Positions 33,883 to 43,149 of a DNA stretch of 64,000 bases are shown here, in pieces (positions within the stretch are counted from its first letter, which is position 1; each line of letters begins with the position of its first letter). Under the pieces are notes generated by a model. That model was not told the origin of the DNA, did no database searches, and saw only the letters and a list, made by a program, of their open reading frames with translations. Source of the stretch: CAZWKQ01 sp964634005. Its GTDB lineage: Bacteria; Bacteroidota; Bacteroidia; Bacteroidales; JACABE01. Where the stretch lies: positions 1 through 64,000 of the forward strand of contig CAZWKQ010000003.1 in NCBI GenBank assembly GCA_964634005.1. Reading direction: 5' to 3'. The position numbers and the translations under genes were made by a program.

Positions 33883-36585
33883 TTATCCGCACTTTGAATA
33901 ACCACAATGTTTGCAAGTTAAGCATCCTTCTTTATAAACTAATCCGCCTTTTGCACCGCATTCGGGACATGATGCTTCGGTAGCTTCTGTTCCATCAGGG
34001 ATATATTTCTTTAAAGCCCTAACAACACCGGTTTTCCAAGTATTAATCGAGTCGCCGTCAAGGTTGAGATTTGAAATTAAATCTACTGCAAACTGCAATG
34101 GCATTCCATGGCGAAGAATTCCGGAAATTAATTTGGCATAATTCCAGTATTCCTTGTTAAACGAACGCGACAAGCCTTCAATGGTTACTTTGTAACCTTC
34201 CTTGTCTTCGAATTGAAAATCGTAGCGTGCTTTTTCATTTCCTTCTTTGTTTCTTATTACCCATCCTTTGGTAACCCAAGGCGGTAAGTAAAAGCCATCA
34301 GCTTTTCCTGTAAATACTTCGTAAGGACGATTATTCAGAAGACCAACAACGGCTATCCATTTCTCATAATCATTTTGGAAACGAACAACTTCTGCTTCCA
34401 ATTTTTTAGGACGTGGAGGTGCTTTTGTTTCTTTAAATTCATAGGCATCTTCCTTTGTATCGGAATTTGATACTAAAACACCCGAGCGAGAACCATCTCT
34501 GTAAATAGTTATACCTTTACACCCGCTTTCCCAAGCTGTTTGGTAGATTGTACTAACAAGCTCTTTGGTAGTTTCTTTAGGTACATTTACGGTTACGCTT
34601 ATTGAATGATCAACCCATTTTTGAACTGCTCCCTGCATCTTTACTTTGCTTACCCAATCTATGTCGTTTGAAGTAGCTTTGTAATAGGGTGATTTTTTTA
34701 TAATTTCTTCAAGCTGTGCTTCATTGTAATTTTTTACTTCATCAACATTGTAATTGTTGATTTTTAGCCATTTTACAAATTTTGGATGAAAAACGTTATA
34801 TTCTTCCCAAGAATCTCCCATTTCATCAGTGAAAGATACTTTAACGTTTTTATCGTTTGGGTTAACTTTTCTTCGTCTTTTGTAAGAAACCATAAAAACC
34901 GGTTCAATTCCTGAGGTTGTTTGTGTACAAATGCTCACACTTCCGGTAGGAGCAATTGTAAGAAGGGCTATATTTCTTCTTCCGAATTTTAACATATCTT
35001 CGTAAAGAGTTGGTGCAGCTTCCTTCAATCGGAGGATAAAGGGATTATTTGCTTCTCTTTGCGAATCGTATAATGGGAATTGTCCTCTTTCTTTTGCCAG
35101 AATTACCGATGAACGATACGCTTCTATAGCTAACATTTTATGAACTTCAACAGAAAAATTTGTTGCAGCTTCGCTTCCATATTTGCATCCAAGTGCAGCA
35201 AGCATATCTCCTTCGGCAGTTATTCCAAATCCGGTTCTTCTGCCTTCGAGAGCTTTCATTTTAATATTCAACCATAAATTCCTTTCAACTCTCTTTATTT
35301 CTTCTTCTTCAGGGTCATTATCAATTTTTTCCAAAATTTTGTCGATCTTTTCGAGCTCTAAATCAATAATATCATCCATCATTCTTTGAGCCATACGGGC
35401 ATGTTTGACAAAAAGTTCGGAATTAAAACTCGCATCTTTGGTAAAAGGATTATCAACGTAACTGTATAGGTTAATGGCTAATAATCTGCAACTGTCGTAC
35501 GGGCATAAAGGTATTTCTCCGCAAGGATTAGTGGATACTGTTTTAAAGCCCATATCTGCATAACAATCGGGTATAGATTCTTTTATTATTGTATCCCAGA
35601 ACAATATACCCGGCTCTGCAGATTGCCACGCGTTGTTAATAATTTTATTCCATAATTCTCGTGCATTTATTTCTTTGGTAAAAGTGGGATTTTCTGAGTC
35701 AATAGGGTATTGTTGTTTGTAAGTTTTGTTTTCGATGACAGCTTTCATAAATTCATCATCAATTTTAACAGAAACATTAGCCCCTGTAACTTTACCTTCT
35801 TCCAATTTGGCATCAATGAACTTTTCTGAATCGGGGTGTTTTATTGATATACTGAGCATTAAAGCACCTCTTCTGCCGTCTTGTGCAACTTCGCGTGTTG
35901 AATTCGAATATCTTTCCATGAAAGGTACTATTCCGGTAGAAGTTAATGCACTGTTTTTAACAGGGCTTCCTGCTGGACGTATGTGCGATAAGTCATGACC
36001 TACACCGCCTCTTCGTTTCATCAATTGAACCTGTTCCTGATCGATTTTCATTATACCGCCGTAAGAATCGGAGTTGCCATTATTACCAATAACAAAGCAG
36101 TTTGATAATGAAGCTACCTGAAAATCATTCCCTATCCCGGCCATAGGGCTACCTTGAGGAATTATATATTTAAAATCTTTAAGCAATTGATAAATCTCTT
36201 CTTCACTCATCGGGTTGGGATACTTTCTCTCGATTCTTGCTATTTCACGGGCAATCCTTTTATGCATATCATCGGGAGTAAGTTCGTAAAGGTTGCCTTC
36301 GCTGTCTTTAAGAGCATATTTATTCATCCAAACATTAGCAGCAAGAGTGTCGCCTTTAAAATACTTTGTTGCCTCCTCCATTACTTGTTTGTGAGAGTAT
36401 CTGGTTAGTTTTTCTTCCTTTTCAAATTTATTTTCCATCAGTTCATTTTTAATTTCAGTCTCGTTATTTTCACTAAAAATATCCGGTTGCACACGTTTTT
36501 CAATTATTTGCTGATACATCTTATTTTCTTCTGAAACTTCTTTTTTTGATATATCTTCAGTAAATGTAAAAAGTGTATTTTCCAT
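33883..36585 (-). CDS. nrdJ: Adenosylcobalamin-dependent (class II) ribonucleotide reductase
   Basis: 900 residues. It makes deoxyribonucleotides from ribonucleotides using coenzyme B12, with or without oxygen. Landmarks: QVASLSNCFVIG with the first redox Cys, RRGGVGHDLSHIRPAGS, and STNPCGEIPLCPYDSC with the substrate-site Cys and Glu. LLTIAPTGSVSICTQTTSG follows near the active-site loop. The C-terminal tail CPECGAKGGLVYKEGC and CKHCGYSKCG is a cysteine-rich redox/zinc segment. A ~60-residue N-terminal extension precedes the catalytic part. I saw no cobalamin riboswitch in the upstream 200 bases. Confidence 0.95.
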   Translation of the reverse strand: MENTLFTFTEDISKKEVSEENKMYQQIIEKRVQPDIFSENNETEIKNELMENKFEKEEKLTRYSHKQVMEEATKYFKGDTLAANVWMNKYALKDSEGNLYELTPDDMHKRIAREIARIERKYPNPMSEEEIYQLLKDFKYIIPQGSPMAGIGNDFQVASLSNCFVIGNNGNSDSYGGIMKIDQEQVQLMKRRGGVGHDLSHIRPAGSPVKNSALTSTGIVPFMERYSNSTREVAQDGRRGALMLSISIKHPDSEKFIDAKLEEGKVTGANVSVKIDDEFMKAVIENKTYKQQYPIDSENPTFTKEINARELWNKIINNAWQSAEPGILFWDTIIKESIPDCYADMGFKTVSTNPCGEIPLCPYDSCRLLAINLYSYVDNPFTKDASFNSELFVKHARMAQRMMDDIIDLELEKIDKILEKIDNDPEEEEIKRVERNLWLNIKMKALEGRRTGFGITAEGDMLAALGCKYGSEAATNFSVEVHKMLAIEAYRSSVILAKERGQFPLYDSQREANNPFILRLKEAAPTLYEDMLKFGRRNIALLTIAPTGSVSICTQTTSGIEPVFMVSYKRRRKVNPNDKNVKVSFTDEMGDSWEEYNVFHPKFVKWLKINNYNVDEVKNYNEAQLEEIIKKSPYYKATSNDIDWVSKVKMQGAVQKWVDHSISVTVNVPKETTKELVSTIYQTAWESGCKGITIYRDGSRSGVLVSNSDTKEDAYEFKETKAPPRPKKLEAEVVRFQNDYEKWIAVVGLLNNRPYEVFTGKADGFYLPPWVTKGWVIRNKEGNEKARYDFQFEDKEGYKVTIEGLSRSFNKEYWNYAKLISGILRHGMPLQFAVDLISNLNLDGDSINTWKTGVVRALKKYIPDGTEATEASCPECGAKGGLVYKEGCLTCKHCGYSKCG

Positions 36586-36783
36586 ATCGAGCCCAAATAA
36601 ATTTTAAAAATAAATTACTTTTGTTGAAAATCAGCATTTTGATTTTCATAATTTGTGATTGTAAATATACGTACTAAATATCGGAAACTGCAAAAAGAAT
36701 AATTAACAAAATTTATATTAAGGGTCTATAATAATCTGATAATCACCAATAAAGATATGTTAATAAATTGTTTTCTTATTTTT

Positions 36784-37215
36784 TTATTCGTTTTTGTTCC
36801 AAATAATTTTTTTCCCGAAACCAAGTCTATTGTCGGTCATTTTGATAAAATCGGGATAAAAACCCCAAAAAACGGTTTTAGCGAGTAAAGCTACCGGAAA
36901 TCTGTTTATGTATGCTTTTTTAGCCTTTTTTAACTCATCACATTCAAGAAGTTTTACTTCTCCTGTAAACTGTATTCCCCTGATTTTTCCTACCATATTG
37001 GTTTCGAGTGCTACGGCTCCTGCAACTTTCGGCTGTAATATCATATCTTTAACGTGTTTTGTTTCATAATCAGAAGTAAATACAAAACAATTTTCTTCAG
37101 GCAAATAAACATAAAAGCATGTCGAAGTATATGGAATATTATTATTAGATGTGGCTAAAGTAAAAATATGATGTTGATTTATAAATTTAATAATTCTTTT
37201 ATCGATTTCAGGCAT
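36784..37215 (-). CDS. Pyridoxamine 5'-phosphate oxidase-like flavin-binding protein
   Basis: 143 residues with the split-barrel pattern of the PNPOx-like/YhbP group: FINQHHIFTLATSNNNIPYTS at the N-terminus, NCFVFTSDYETKHVKDM in the middle, and IQFTGEVKLLE. These proteins bind FMN, F420 or heme; the substrate cannot be told from sequence, and true PdxH activity is unlikely given the short length. It is the last gene of a three-gene minus-strand run, 4 bp after the TauE/SafE gene. Confidence 0.8.
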   Translation of the reverse strand: MPEIDKRIIKFINQHHIFTLATSNNNIPYTSTCFYVYLPEENCFVFTSDYETKHVKDMILQPKVAGAVALETNMVGKIRGIQFTGEVKLLECDELKKAKKAYINRFPVALLAKTVFWGFYPDFIKMTDNRLGFGKKIIWNKNE

Positions 37216-37219
37216 AAGT

Positions 37220-37594
37220 TTATTTTTTTAGTAACATGTTTAGGGCAATAATAATAAGTGAAAAAGCAAAAATTTTTTTCATCTTTTCGGGAGAAATATT
37301 AAGAGCAATTTTTGAACCGAAATATCCGCCAATAAAAAAAGCTATAGCAATAATCATTGCATACTTCAAGTTCAGCTGACCGGCTTTATAGTAGTTAATG
37401 ACAGCCATCAAACCAACTGGAGGAAGCATTACGGCGAGGCTTGTCCCTTGTGCAGACTGTTGCGATAGTCCCAATAAATAAACTAATGCAGGTATCATTA
37501 TAACGCCTCCGCCAAGTCCTACCATGCCACCAAATACTCCTGCAGCTAAACCTGTAAGAATCAATACAACTAAAGTCAGTAAATTCATATCCAT
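37220..37594 (-). CDS. Half-size TauE/SafE (TSUP) family membrane protein
   Basis: 124 residues with four membrane helices, about half the usual ~250 residues of sulfite exporter TauE/SafE proteins. The family motif GVFGGMVGLGGGVIMIPALVYLLG lies near the start (quoted here as GLGGGVIMIPALVYLLG), with GSKIALNISPEKMKKIF at the end. Because full-length members are internal repeats, a half-size form could work as a homodimer. Substrate not deducible; sulfite, sulfonates or other organic anions are known for relatives. It sits 11 bp after the propeller/barrel gene and 4 bp before the PNPOx-like gene. Confidence 0.85.
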   Translation of the reverse strand: MDMNLLTLVVLILTGLAAGVFGGMVGLGGGVIMIPALVYLLGLSQQSAQGTSLAVMLPPVGLMAVINYYKAGQLNLKYAMIIAIAFFIGGYFGSKIALNISPEKMKKIFAFSLIIIALNMLLKK

Positions 37595-37605
37595 TTTAAT
37601 TTTAT

Positions 37606-40600
37606 TTAAAAATCTAAACTTAAAGAAAAATAAAAAATATTATCCTGTATTATTCCATTCTCTATACCCCACGACCAATCGGCTCTCATAAAGTAACCCA
37701 ATAATCTCGATCTGAATCCAAAACCAAATCCTCCGACAATAGGATCAATATCTTTTTCAAGAACTATTGTAATAGGATTTCCATTTATTGTTTTTTTGTA
37801 AAGAGAATTTTCTTTGTCCCAAGGACTTGAGCCTGTCCATGCAGTACCAATATCACCAAATCCTACTATCTGAAAATTATTGAAAAAGTCTGATTTTATC
37901 GGTTTTTTGGAGAAATACTTAAAAACAGGCAAGCGAAGTTCACTGTTTATAACACTAAAATTATTCCCATTTCTTATGTTTTGAGTAAATCCTCTTAAGT
38001 TTGTGGCCAATGTTTGGTAAGTATAGTTTTTATCTTGTGCAATTGCAATATCTGAATTGAATTTTGGGAATAACCAATTATCAACACCTCCCATATAATA
38101 TATCAATTTGTTTTTCCCAAAAGATGAGCTTATTGCAAATCTATTTGCCCATATAAATGTTTTGTGCAATTGAATATATTTTCTGTAATCGAATCCCATG
38201 ACAATCAGGTTTCTGTCTTCTTCACTACCAACCGATTGATAGTACTCTGTCCAGAACTTATATCTTGTTCCGTTATAAAGATTTAAACCTAAAGTTCTTG
38301 TATTATCGAATATAAATTCTCCTTTTAAGCCTGCCCAATAGTTGTCAATATTTTTTCTTGTTAAGTTTGAAGCATCTTTTGAAGAGAGAAATACTTCTCT
38401 GTCGTTTTTCACGAAAGCAGTACCTTTTATGCTCATAACAGTATTGAATGGCCATCGCAGTATATAATACACCGAATGAGTATATTGTCTCGAGTCGTAA
38501 AAATAAGTGTAGTTATCGAGTGATTGGCGATGAAAAACCCACTGTTTATCAAGTCGATGTTTCAAATTTTCGTAACTTATCAGATACTCGAAATTATCGA
38601 AATTGAAAGAAAACCTCAAACCACCCACTATTCTGTAATCTTCCATCAAATCGCTCAAACCTAATTTGAAAAAGAAATTAAACCCCGGATTAAGATATAT
38701 TGGGGAGCCTCCTCCCGAAAATTGCTGATAGTTGGCATTTAAAAAGCTGAAGTCAATTTGAGTTGTTATATCCGAAATCGAATATTCAACATAATAGTTT
38801 CTTTGCTTTTCTATTAAATTTGGTATTTCTTTTTCATTTTCATTTTCATTTTTGGTTGTATCCGAATTATTTATTTTAATTAACCCTTGTCTATCTTTTT
38901 CCCACCCGATATTTTCATCATTTTCAGCCACTATGTCGCTGTAATACATGTTTTTAAGTCTTTTACGCTGTGTTGAAACTTGTTGAATTTTTTCTGTCTT
39001 TATACTGTCGGGAGTGTTAATAATCGGTGCTGAATTTAAAGATTTTCGGAATTCGGTGTTCGATAATTCTATATTTTGTAGTTTATTAGCTTGAATTAAG
39101 GGGTTTAGATACATATTGTACAACCCTTTATGATATATTATTTCTGCTGAATATTTTGAGTAAGGGTTTATGTCTTGTTCAATAATGCTGCTTTTATAGT
39201 TTGTAATATCTTTAGTTTTAGTAAAATATCTGTAATGTATGGTAGTGTCAATATGGCTTATTGTGCTGTCGAAGCTGGCAATAACCCTGTTTTGAATTCC
39301 ATTTTTATCACTTAAAAATGTTATATGCTTATTGTCATATTCCATTGGAAAAATTTCATTTACATCTTTTGTTTGGGTTATTCTTCTTAGAATTTTACTC
39401 CTTGAAGCATATTTATAGATAAAAATATCATTATTTTCATTAAGTTCTTTTTGTGAATTGTCATCAAACTTAATAGTATCGTTAATGCGATTAGAGCTGA
39501 AAATAATTTCTTTTGAGTTGTTTATGAATCTTGGATTATAATCATCAAAAATATCTCGGGTGATTTGTTCAGATGAGCGAGATGCCAAGTTATATACAAA
39601 TATGTCAGTCTGACCGTTTTGTACTGCCGACATTACCAATAATTGCCCATTGTTTGAATATGAAAAGTCGAGTACTTTTTGGAAATATTGCAACAATATT
39701 TTATCTTCGGTTTTATCTTTAACGTTGTATAGATATAGATATACCGTACCTTTTGTTTCGACAATGTATGCTAATATTTCACCGGTGGGGTGCCATGCTA
39801 TCAAAGGGTATGAATAATCGTTTTTTTCATCGAGCTTGTAGCCTGATTTATATATTTTTCTTTTTTTGTTTTTTTCAATGTCATAAAGCCATATTTTCTT
39901 CTGTCCCAGTTCATTTGAAACAAAAGCGGCATATTTCCCGTCATTACTGACTCTTAAATTATTATAAACCAAATTCGACTTATATCTTACTTTAATGATA
40001 TTATCCGGTAAAGTCCTTGTGTTATCATCAAAGTATAATTTTTTATAGTATTTTAGCCATTCATTTATTATTTCGTTAAATGATAATCCCAATACGTATA
40101 TAAAGCCGGTTTCTATACTTCTGCTAACTCTGGTCATATGTACAATCCCCGATATTTCGTTATAACCATAATTGGTGGCAATAAATTTCCAAAATGAATG
40201 ACCTGCATACTTTGCGTCATCACCGGTTAGGTTACTGAATTTTTCGTATTTCCCGCTTATTATACCGTCTCTTACTATATCATCAATTTTTGTATCCCAA
40301 TTTCTTGACAAATACGAAGTTAAACCCATTAAATACCAATCAGGAAGAGTAAGAAGAGTATTATTTTTTACCTGTGAACTGATACTGGTACCAAACATCA
40401 ATTGATTAATAAGTATTTCTGATAGACCTTCTCTGATTTGTTGCATCAATTCAATATAACTTCCTGTAAAATAAAGAAATAGTTTGTTGCCGTTAATTCT
40501 TGTTAAACCTCCTGTATTATAACTTTCTTCGCTTATATAGCCTATATTGCTTTGTTTGAAATCGGAAAGAGAGTTGAAAATTATAATTTGAATTTTGTCT

Positions 40601-40863
40601 TCAAACTGATAATCAAATATTTCTTCAACTTTAGGGATTTGTCTTTGAGTATAAATTGCAGTAAAATTTGCTAATTGTTTTCCACCTAAGTAAAAATATA
40701 CATCAAACTTGTCGTAGCGGTAAAATGTCCATAAAAAATCGGTATATTGTACCCTGTTTTTGCCGAAATTCATTTGCATTCCACTGTAAAATTGAGCATT
40801 TGTGGAAGCAGTTATTAATATGAAGGCAAAAGAAACAATTATATTTTTTATCGTTATTTTCAA
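37606..40863 (-). CDS. TolB-like propeller fused to outer-membrane beta-barrel
   Basis: 1085 residues with a signal peptide (about 1-23, ending STNAQ). The N-terminal ~280 residues resemble a peptidase MA-like fold (YDKFDVYFYLGGKQLANF, GLSEILINQLMFG) but show no HExxH zinc motif. Residues about 290-560 hold PD40/TolB-like propeller blades (YAAFVSNELGQKKIWLYDIE, ILAYIVETKGTVYLYLYN, IIFSSNRIND). A low-complexity linker (about 640-720) leads to a beta-barrel of surface-antigen type ending IFYFSLSLDF, with a terminal Phe. It is therefore an outer-membrane protein with a large periplasmic or surface sensor-like front. Function unknown. First gene of a three-gene operon. Confidence 0.8.
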   Translation of the reverse strand: MKITIKNIIVSFAFILITASTNAQFYSGMQMNFGKNRVQYTDFLWTFYRYDKFDVYFYLGGKQLANFTAIYTQRQIPKVEEIFDYQFEDKIQIIIFNSLSDFKQSNIGYISEESYNTGGLTRINGNKLFLYFTGSYIELMQQIREGLSEILINQLMFGTSISSQVKNNTLLTLPDWYLMGLTSYLSRNWDTKIDDIVRDGIISGKYEKFSNLTGDDAKYAGHSFWKFIATNYGYNEISGIVHMTRVSRSIETGFIYVLGLSFNEIINEWLKYYKKLYFDDNTRTLPDNIIKVRYKSNLVYNNLRVSNDGKYAAFVSNELGQKKIWLYDIEKNKKRKIYKSGYKLDEKNDYSYPLIAWHPTGEILAYIVETKGTVYLYLYNVKDKTEDKILLQYFQKVLDFSYSNNGQLLVMSAVQNGQTDIFVYNLASRSSEQITRDIFDDYNPRFINNSKEIIFSSNRINDTIKFDDNSQKELNENNDIFIYKYASRSKILRRITQTKDVNEIFPMEYDNKHITFLSDKNGIQNRVIASFDSTISHIDTTIHYRYFTKTKDITNYKSSIIEQDINPYSKYSAEIIYHKGLYNMYLNPLIQANKLQNIELSNTEFRKSLNSAPIINTPDSIKTEKIQQVSTQRKRLKNMYYSDIVAENDENIGWEKDRQGLIKINNSDTTKNENENEKEIPNLIEKQRNYYVEYSISDITTQIDFSFLNANYQQFSGGGSPIYLNPGFNFFFKLGLSDLMEDYRIVGGLRFSFNFDNFEYLISYENLKHRLDKQWVFHRQSLDNYTYFYDSRQYTHSVYYILRWPFNTVMSIKGTAFVKNDREVFLSSKDASNLTRKNIDNYWAGLKGEFIFDNTRTLGLNLYNGTRYKFWTEYYQSVGSEEDRNLIVMGFDYRKYIQLHKTFIWANRFAISSSFGKNKLIYYMGGVDNWLFPKFNSDIAIAQDKNYTYQTLATNLRGFTQNIRNGNNFSVINSELRLPVFKYFSKKPIKSDFFNNFQIVGFGDIGTAWTGSSPWDKENSLYKKTINGNPITIVLEKDIDPIVGGFGFGFRSRLLGYFMRADWSWGIENGIIQDNIFYFSLSLDF

Positions 40864-41100
40864 TATCTTAATAAATCAATTTACTTATTAATTTCCCGAC
40901 AAATTTGTGTGTGCTAAGTTACTACAATTTTGTCTGATTAAACCAAAACACAAATAAATTTAAGCCTATAAAAAAACGGAACAGATTTTTTTTTGTTGTT
41001 TCGATTTTGTTTTTGTGTTTTTTTATCAGTAAAAATAGTATTTTAAATAAAACTTTCAAGTTTAAACAATCAGTTATAAAATAATGGCAATTTTCTGAAA

Positions 41101-41847
41101 ATGACTATTTTTGCAAAAAAAAATAAGTTGAAGTTAGTAATTGACATAGGTAATACATTAACAAAAACAGCGGTATTTGATGGCAATCAGATACTTTATT
41201 TTAATGCTTCAAAGAAAATAAATATAAAGTTAATTGAAAATTTATTGAGGGACTATTCTTTAAGAAGGGCGATTCTTTGTTCTGTTAGAGATTACCCGGT
41301 AATATTGAAAGATTTTTTAAAACACCATCTTTCTTTTATTGAATTAGATGAAAAAACGGCAGTTCCGATAAAGATTAAATATTCTACGGTGGGAACTCTC
41401 GGCAAAGACCGACTGGCAGCCGCCGTAGCCGCAAACAATATTTTCCCCGGCAATAATGTGCTTGTTATAAATGCAGGAACTTGTATAACCTACGATTTTA
41501 TTAATAAAAAATCAGAATATATTGGAGGTGCTATTTCGCCCGGTGTCGAGATGCGTTTTAAAGCTCTTAATACTTTTACCGATAAATTACCGTTAATTAA
41601 AGGGAAAAAAAATGCACCAATAATTGGAAATAATACCAAAGATTCAATATTATCGGGGGTTGTTAATGGTGCAATTTTTGAAATTAACGGAGTTATTGAT
41701 AATTATAATAAAAATTTTAAAGAACTGAAAGTTATTTTGAGTGGAGGCGATATGAAATATTTTGATAAAAAATTAAAAAATAGCATCTTTGCACTCTCAA
41801 ATATAGTTTTACACGGTTTAAATATAATACTTGATTTTAATGCTTAA
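41101..41847 (+). CDS. coaX: Type III pantothenate kinase
   Basis: 248 residues. First step of CoA synthesis, phosphorylating pantothenate in the cytoplasm. ASKHA-fold motifs: LVIDIGNTLTK (phosphate-binding loop), GTLGKDRLAAAVAANN (pantothenate site), and VINAGTCITYDFI. The ATG at 41101 is listed, but TATTTTTG at 41106-41113 is a perfect -7 element. TTG at 41128 would give the canonical start KLVIDIGNT, so the true start may be 27 bases downstream. The gene overlaps the following outer-membrane protein gene by eight bases. Confidence 0.93.
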   Translation: MTIFAKKNKLKLVIDIGNTLTKTAVFDGNQILYFNASKKINIKLIENLLRDYSLRRAILCSVRDYPVILKDFLKHHLSFIELDEKTAVPIKIKYSTVGTLGKDRLAAAVAANNIFPGNNVLVINAGTCITYDFINKKSEYIGGAISPGVEMRFKALNTFTDKLPLIKGKKNAPIIGNNTKDSILSGVVNGAIFEINGVIDNYNKNFKELKVILSGGDMKYFDKKLKNSIFALSNIVLHGLNIILDFNA

Positions 41848-43126
41848 AACACTACAAAAAATATTTATTTTTTTCTTTTTTGTTTCATTTGTCTGTGGAG
41901 AGGTTTATTCCCAGAATAGAATCAGTTCTCCATACTCGAGATTTGGTGTAGGTGAAATTCAGAGCTATTTGAATAGCCGCTTTATTGCTATTGGAGGAAC
42001 AGCTATAGCTTATAAAAGTCCATATTCTGTCAATTTCATTAATCCTGCATCTTATTCGGCTTTCGATACTTTATCGTTTGTATTTGAAGGAGGTTTATTC
42101 AGTAATTTTTCGGTTTTAAAAACATCAACCCTATCACAAAATTCAAACTATACATCAATGTCTCATTTAACATTCGGATTTCCTATTACAAAAAAATGGA
42201 AAGCCGCTTTTGGGCTATTACCATACAGCAGTGTAGGATATAAGGTTTCTGATTATAAAACCGAGGATAGTATTGGTAGAGTAAAATATGTTTACGAAGG
42301 TCAAGGGGGGATAAACCAATTCTTTTTGGGTCAAGCTTTTTCTATAAATAATAATCTTTCTTTAGGAGTTAATGTCTCTTATTTATTTGGTTCGATAGAA
42401 AAATCAAGAACAGTATATTTGCTGGATTCAGTTTATACCTATAACGTAAAAGCGAAAAATTCAACAGGTTACGGTGTTTTTAAATTCGATTTCGGGATTC
42501 AGTATTTCAAAAACTTAAATAATAATTTTGTTTTAGGAACAGGCTTTGTTTACAGCTTAGGTTCAACATCAACAACTAAAGAAGATTTTCTTGCCTATAC
42601 ATTTTCACAAAGTTCTACAGGATATGAATATGTGCACGATACTGCTTCGATAATTTCTATTAATAACAAAAACGGAGAAGTAAAACTCCCCCAATCTTTT
42701 GCTGTGGGTTTATCGCTTGAAAAAAAGAATAAATGGCTTTTTGGGGTAGATTTCAGCAAACAAAACTGGTCGGAATATTTATATAACAACATAAAAGATT
42801 CGCTTGACGATAGTTGGAGATTATCGGTAGGATATGAAATTAAACCTGATTTTTATTCTTTAAATTATTTAAAAAGAGTTTCTTACAGAGCAGGATTTCA
42901 TTATGGTCAATCATATTTGAATATTAGAAATCAAAATTTTGATGAGTTTGGCATAAGTTTTGGACTTGGTTTACCGTTAAGAAAAAGTAAATCAACAATA
43001 AATTTAGCTGTCGAATTCGGCAAGAAAGGAACAACAGAAAATGGACTAATTAATGAAAACTATACAAAAATAAGCATTGGATTTTCTGCTTATGACTATT
43101 GGTTTTTTAAAAGAAAATATGATTAA
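41840..43126 (+). CDS. Outer-membrane beta-barrel protein of the coaX-lptC cluster
   Basis: The ATG at 41840, inside the end of coaX, gives 428 residues. A TTG nine bases earlier is possible but less likely. A signal peptide (about 1-24, ending VYSQ) is followed by NRISSPYSRFGVGEIQ, a very common start of Bacteroidota FadL/OmpP1-like barrel proteins. Alternating strands run to the end (SIGFSAYDYWFFKRKYD). GFPITKKWKAAFGLLPYSSVGY is a typical strand-turn-strand (quoted in part: KKWKAAFGLLPYSSVGY). Probably an outer-membrane channel or structural barrel; no substrate can be inferred. Confidence 0.82.
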   Translation: MLKTLQKIFIFFFFVSFVCGEVYSQNRISSPYSRFGVGEIQSYLNSRFIAIGGTAIAYKSPYSVNFINPASYSAFDTLSFVFEGGLFSNFSVLKTSTLSQNSNYTSMSHLTFGFPITKKWKAAFGLLPYSSVGYKVSDYKTEDSIGRVKYVYEGQGGINQFFLGQAFSINNNLSLGVNVSYLFGSIEKSRTVYLLDSVYTYNVKAKNSTGYGVFKFDFGIQYFKNLNNNFVLGTGFVYSLGSTSTTKEDFLAYTFSQSSTGYEYVHDTASIISINNKNGEVKLPQSFAVGLSLEKKNKWLFGVDFSKQNWSEYLYNNIKDSLDDSWRLSVGYEIKPDFYSLNYLKRVSYRAGFHYGQSYLNIRNQNFDEFGISFGLGLPLRKSKSTINLAVEFGKKGTTENGLINENYTKISIGFSAYDYWFFKRKYD

Positions 43127-43149
43127 ATAATTTTTAAAAAATTAAAAAA

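Noticed and set aside
33883..36585. Intein or inserted element in the large reductase gene
   Set aside because: The 900-residue frame runs through the expected motifs in order without an insertion.
36586..36783. Possible cobalamin riboswitch before the B12-dependent reductase
   Set aside because: No B12-box-like conserved core or pairing hairpins were seen in the 198 bases upstream.
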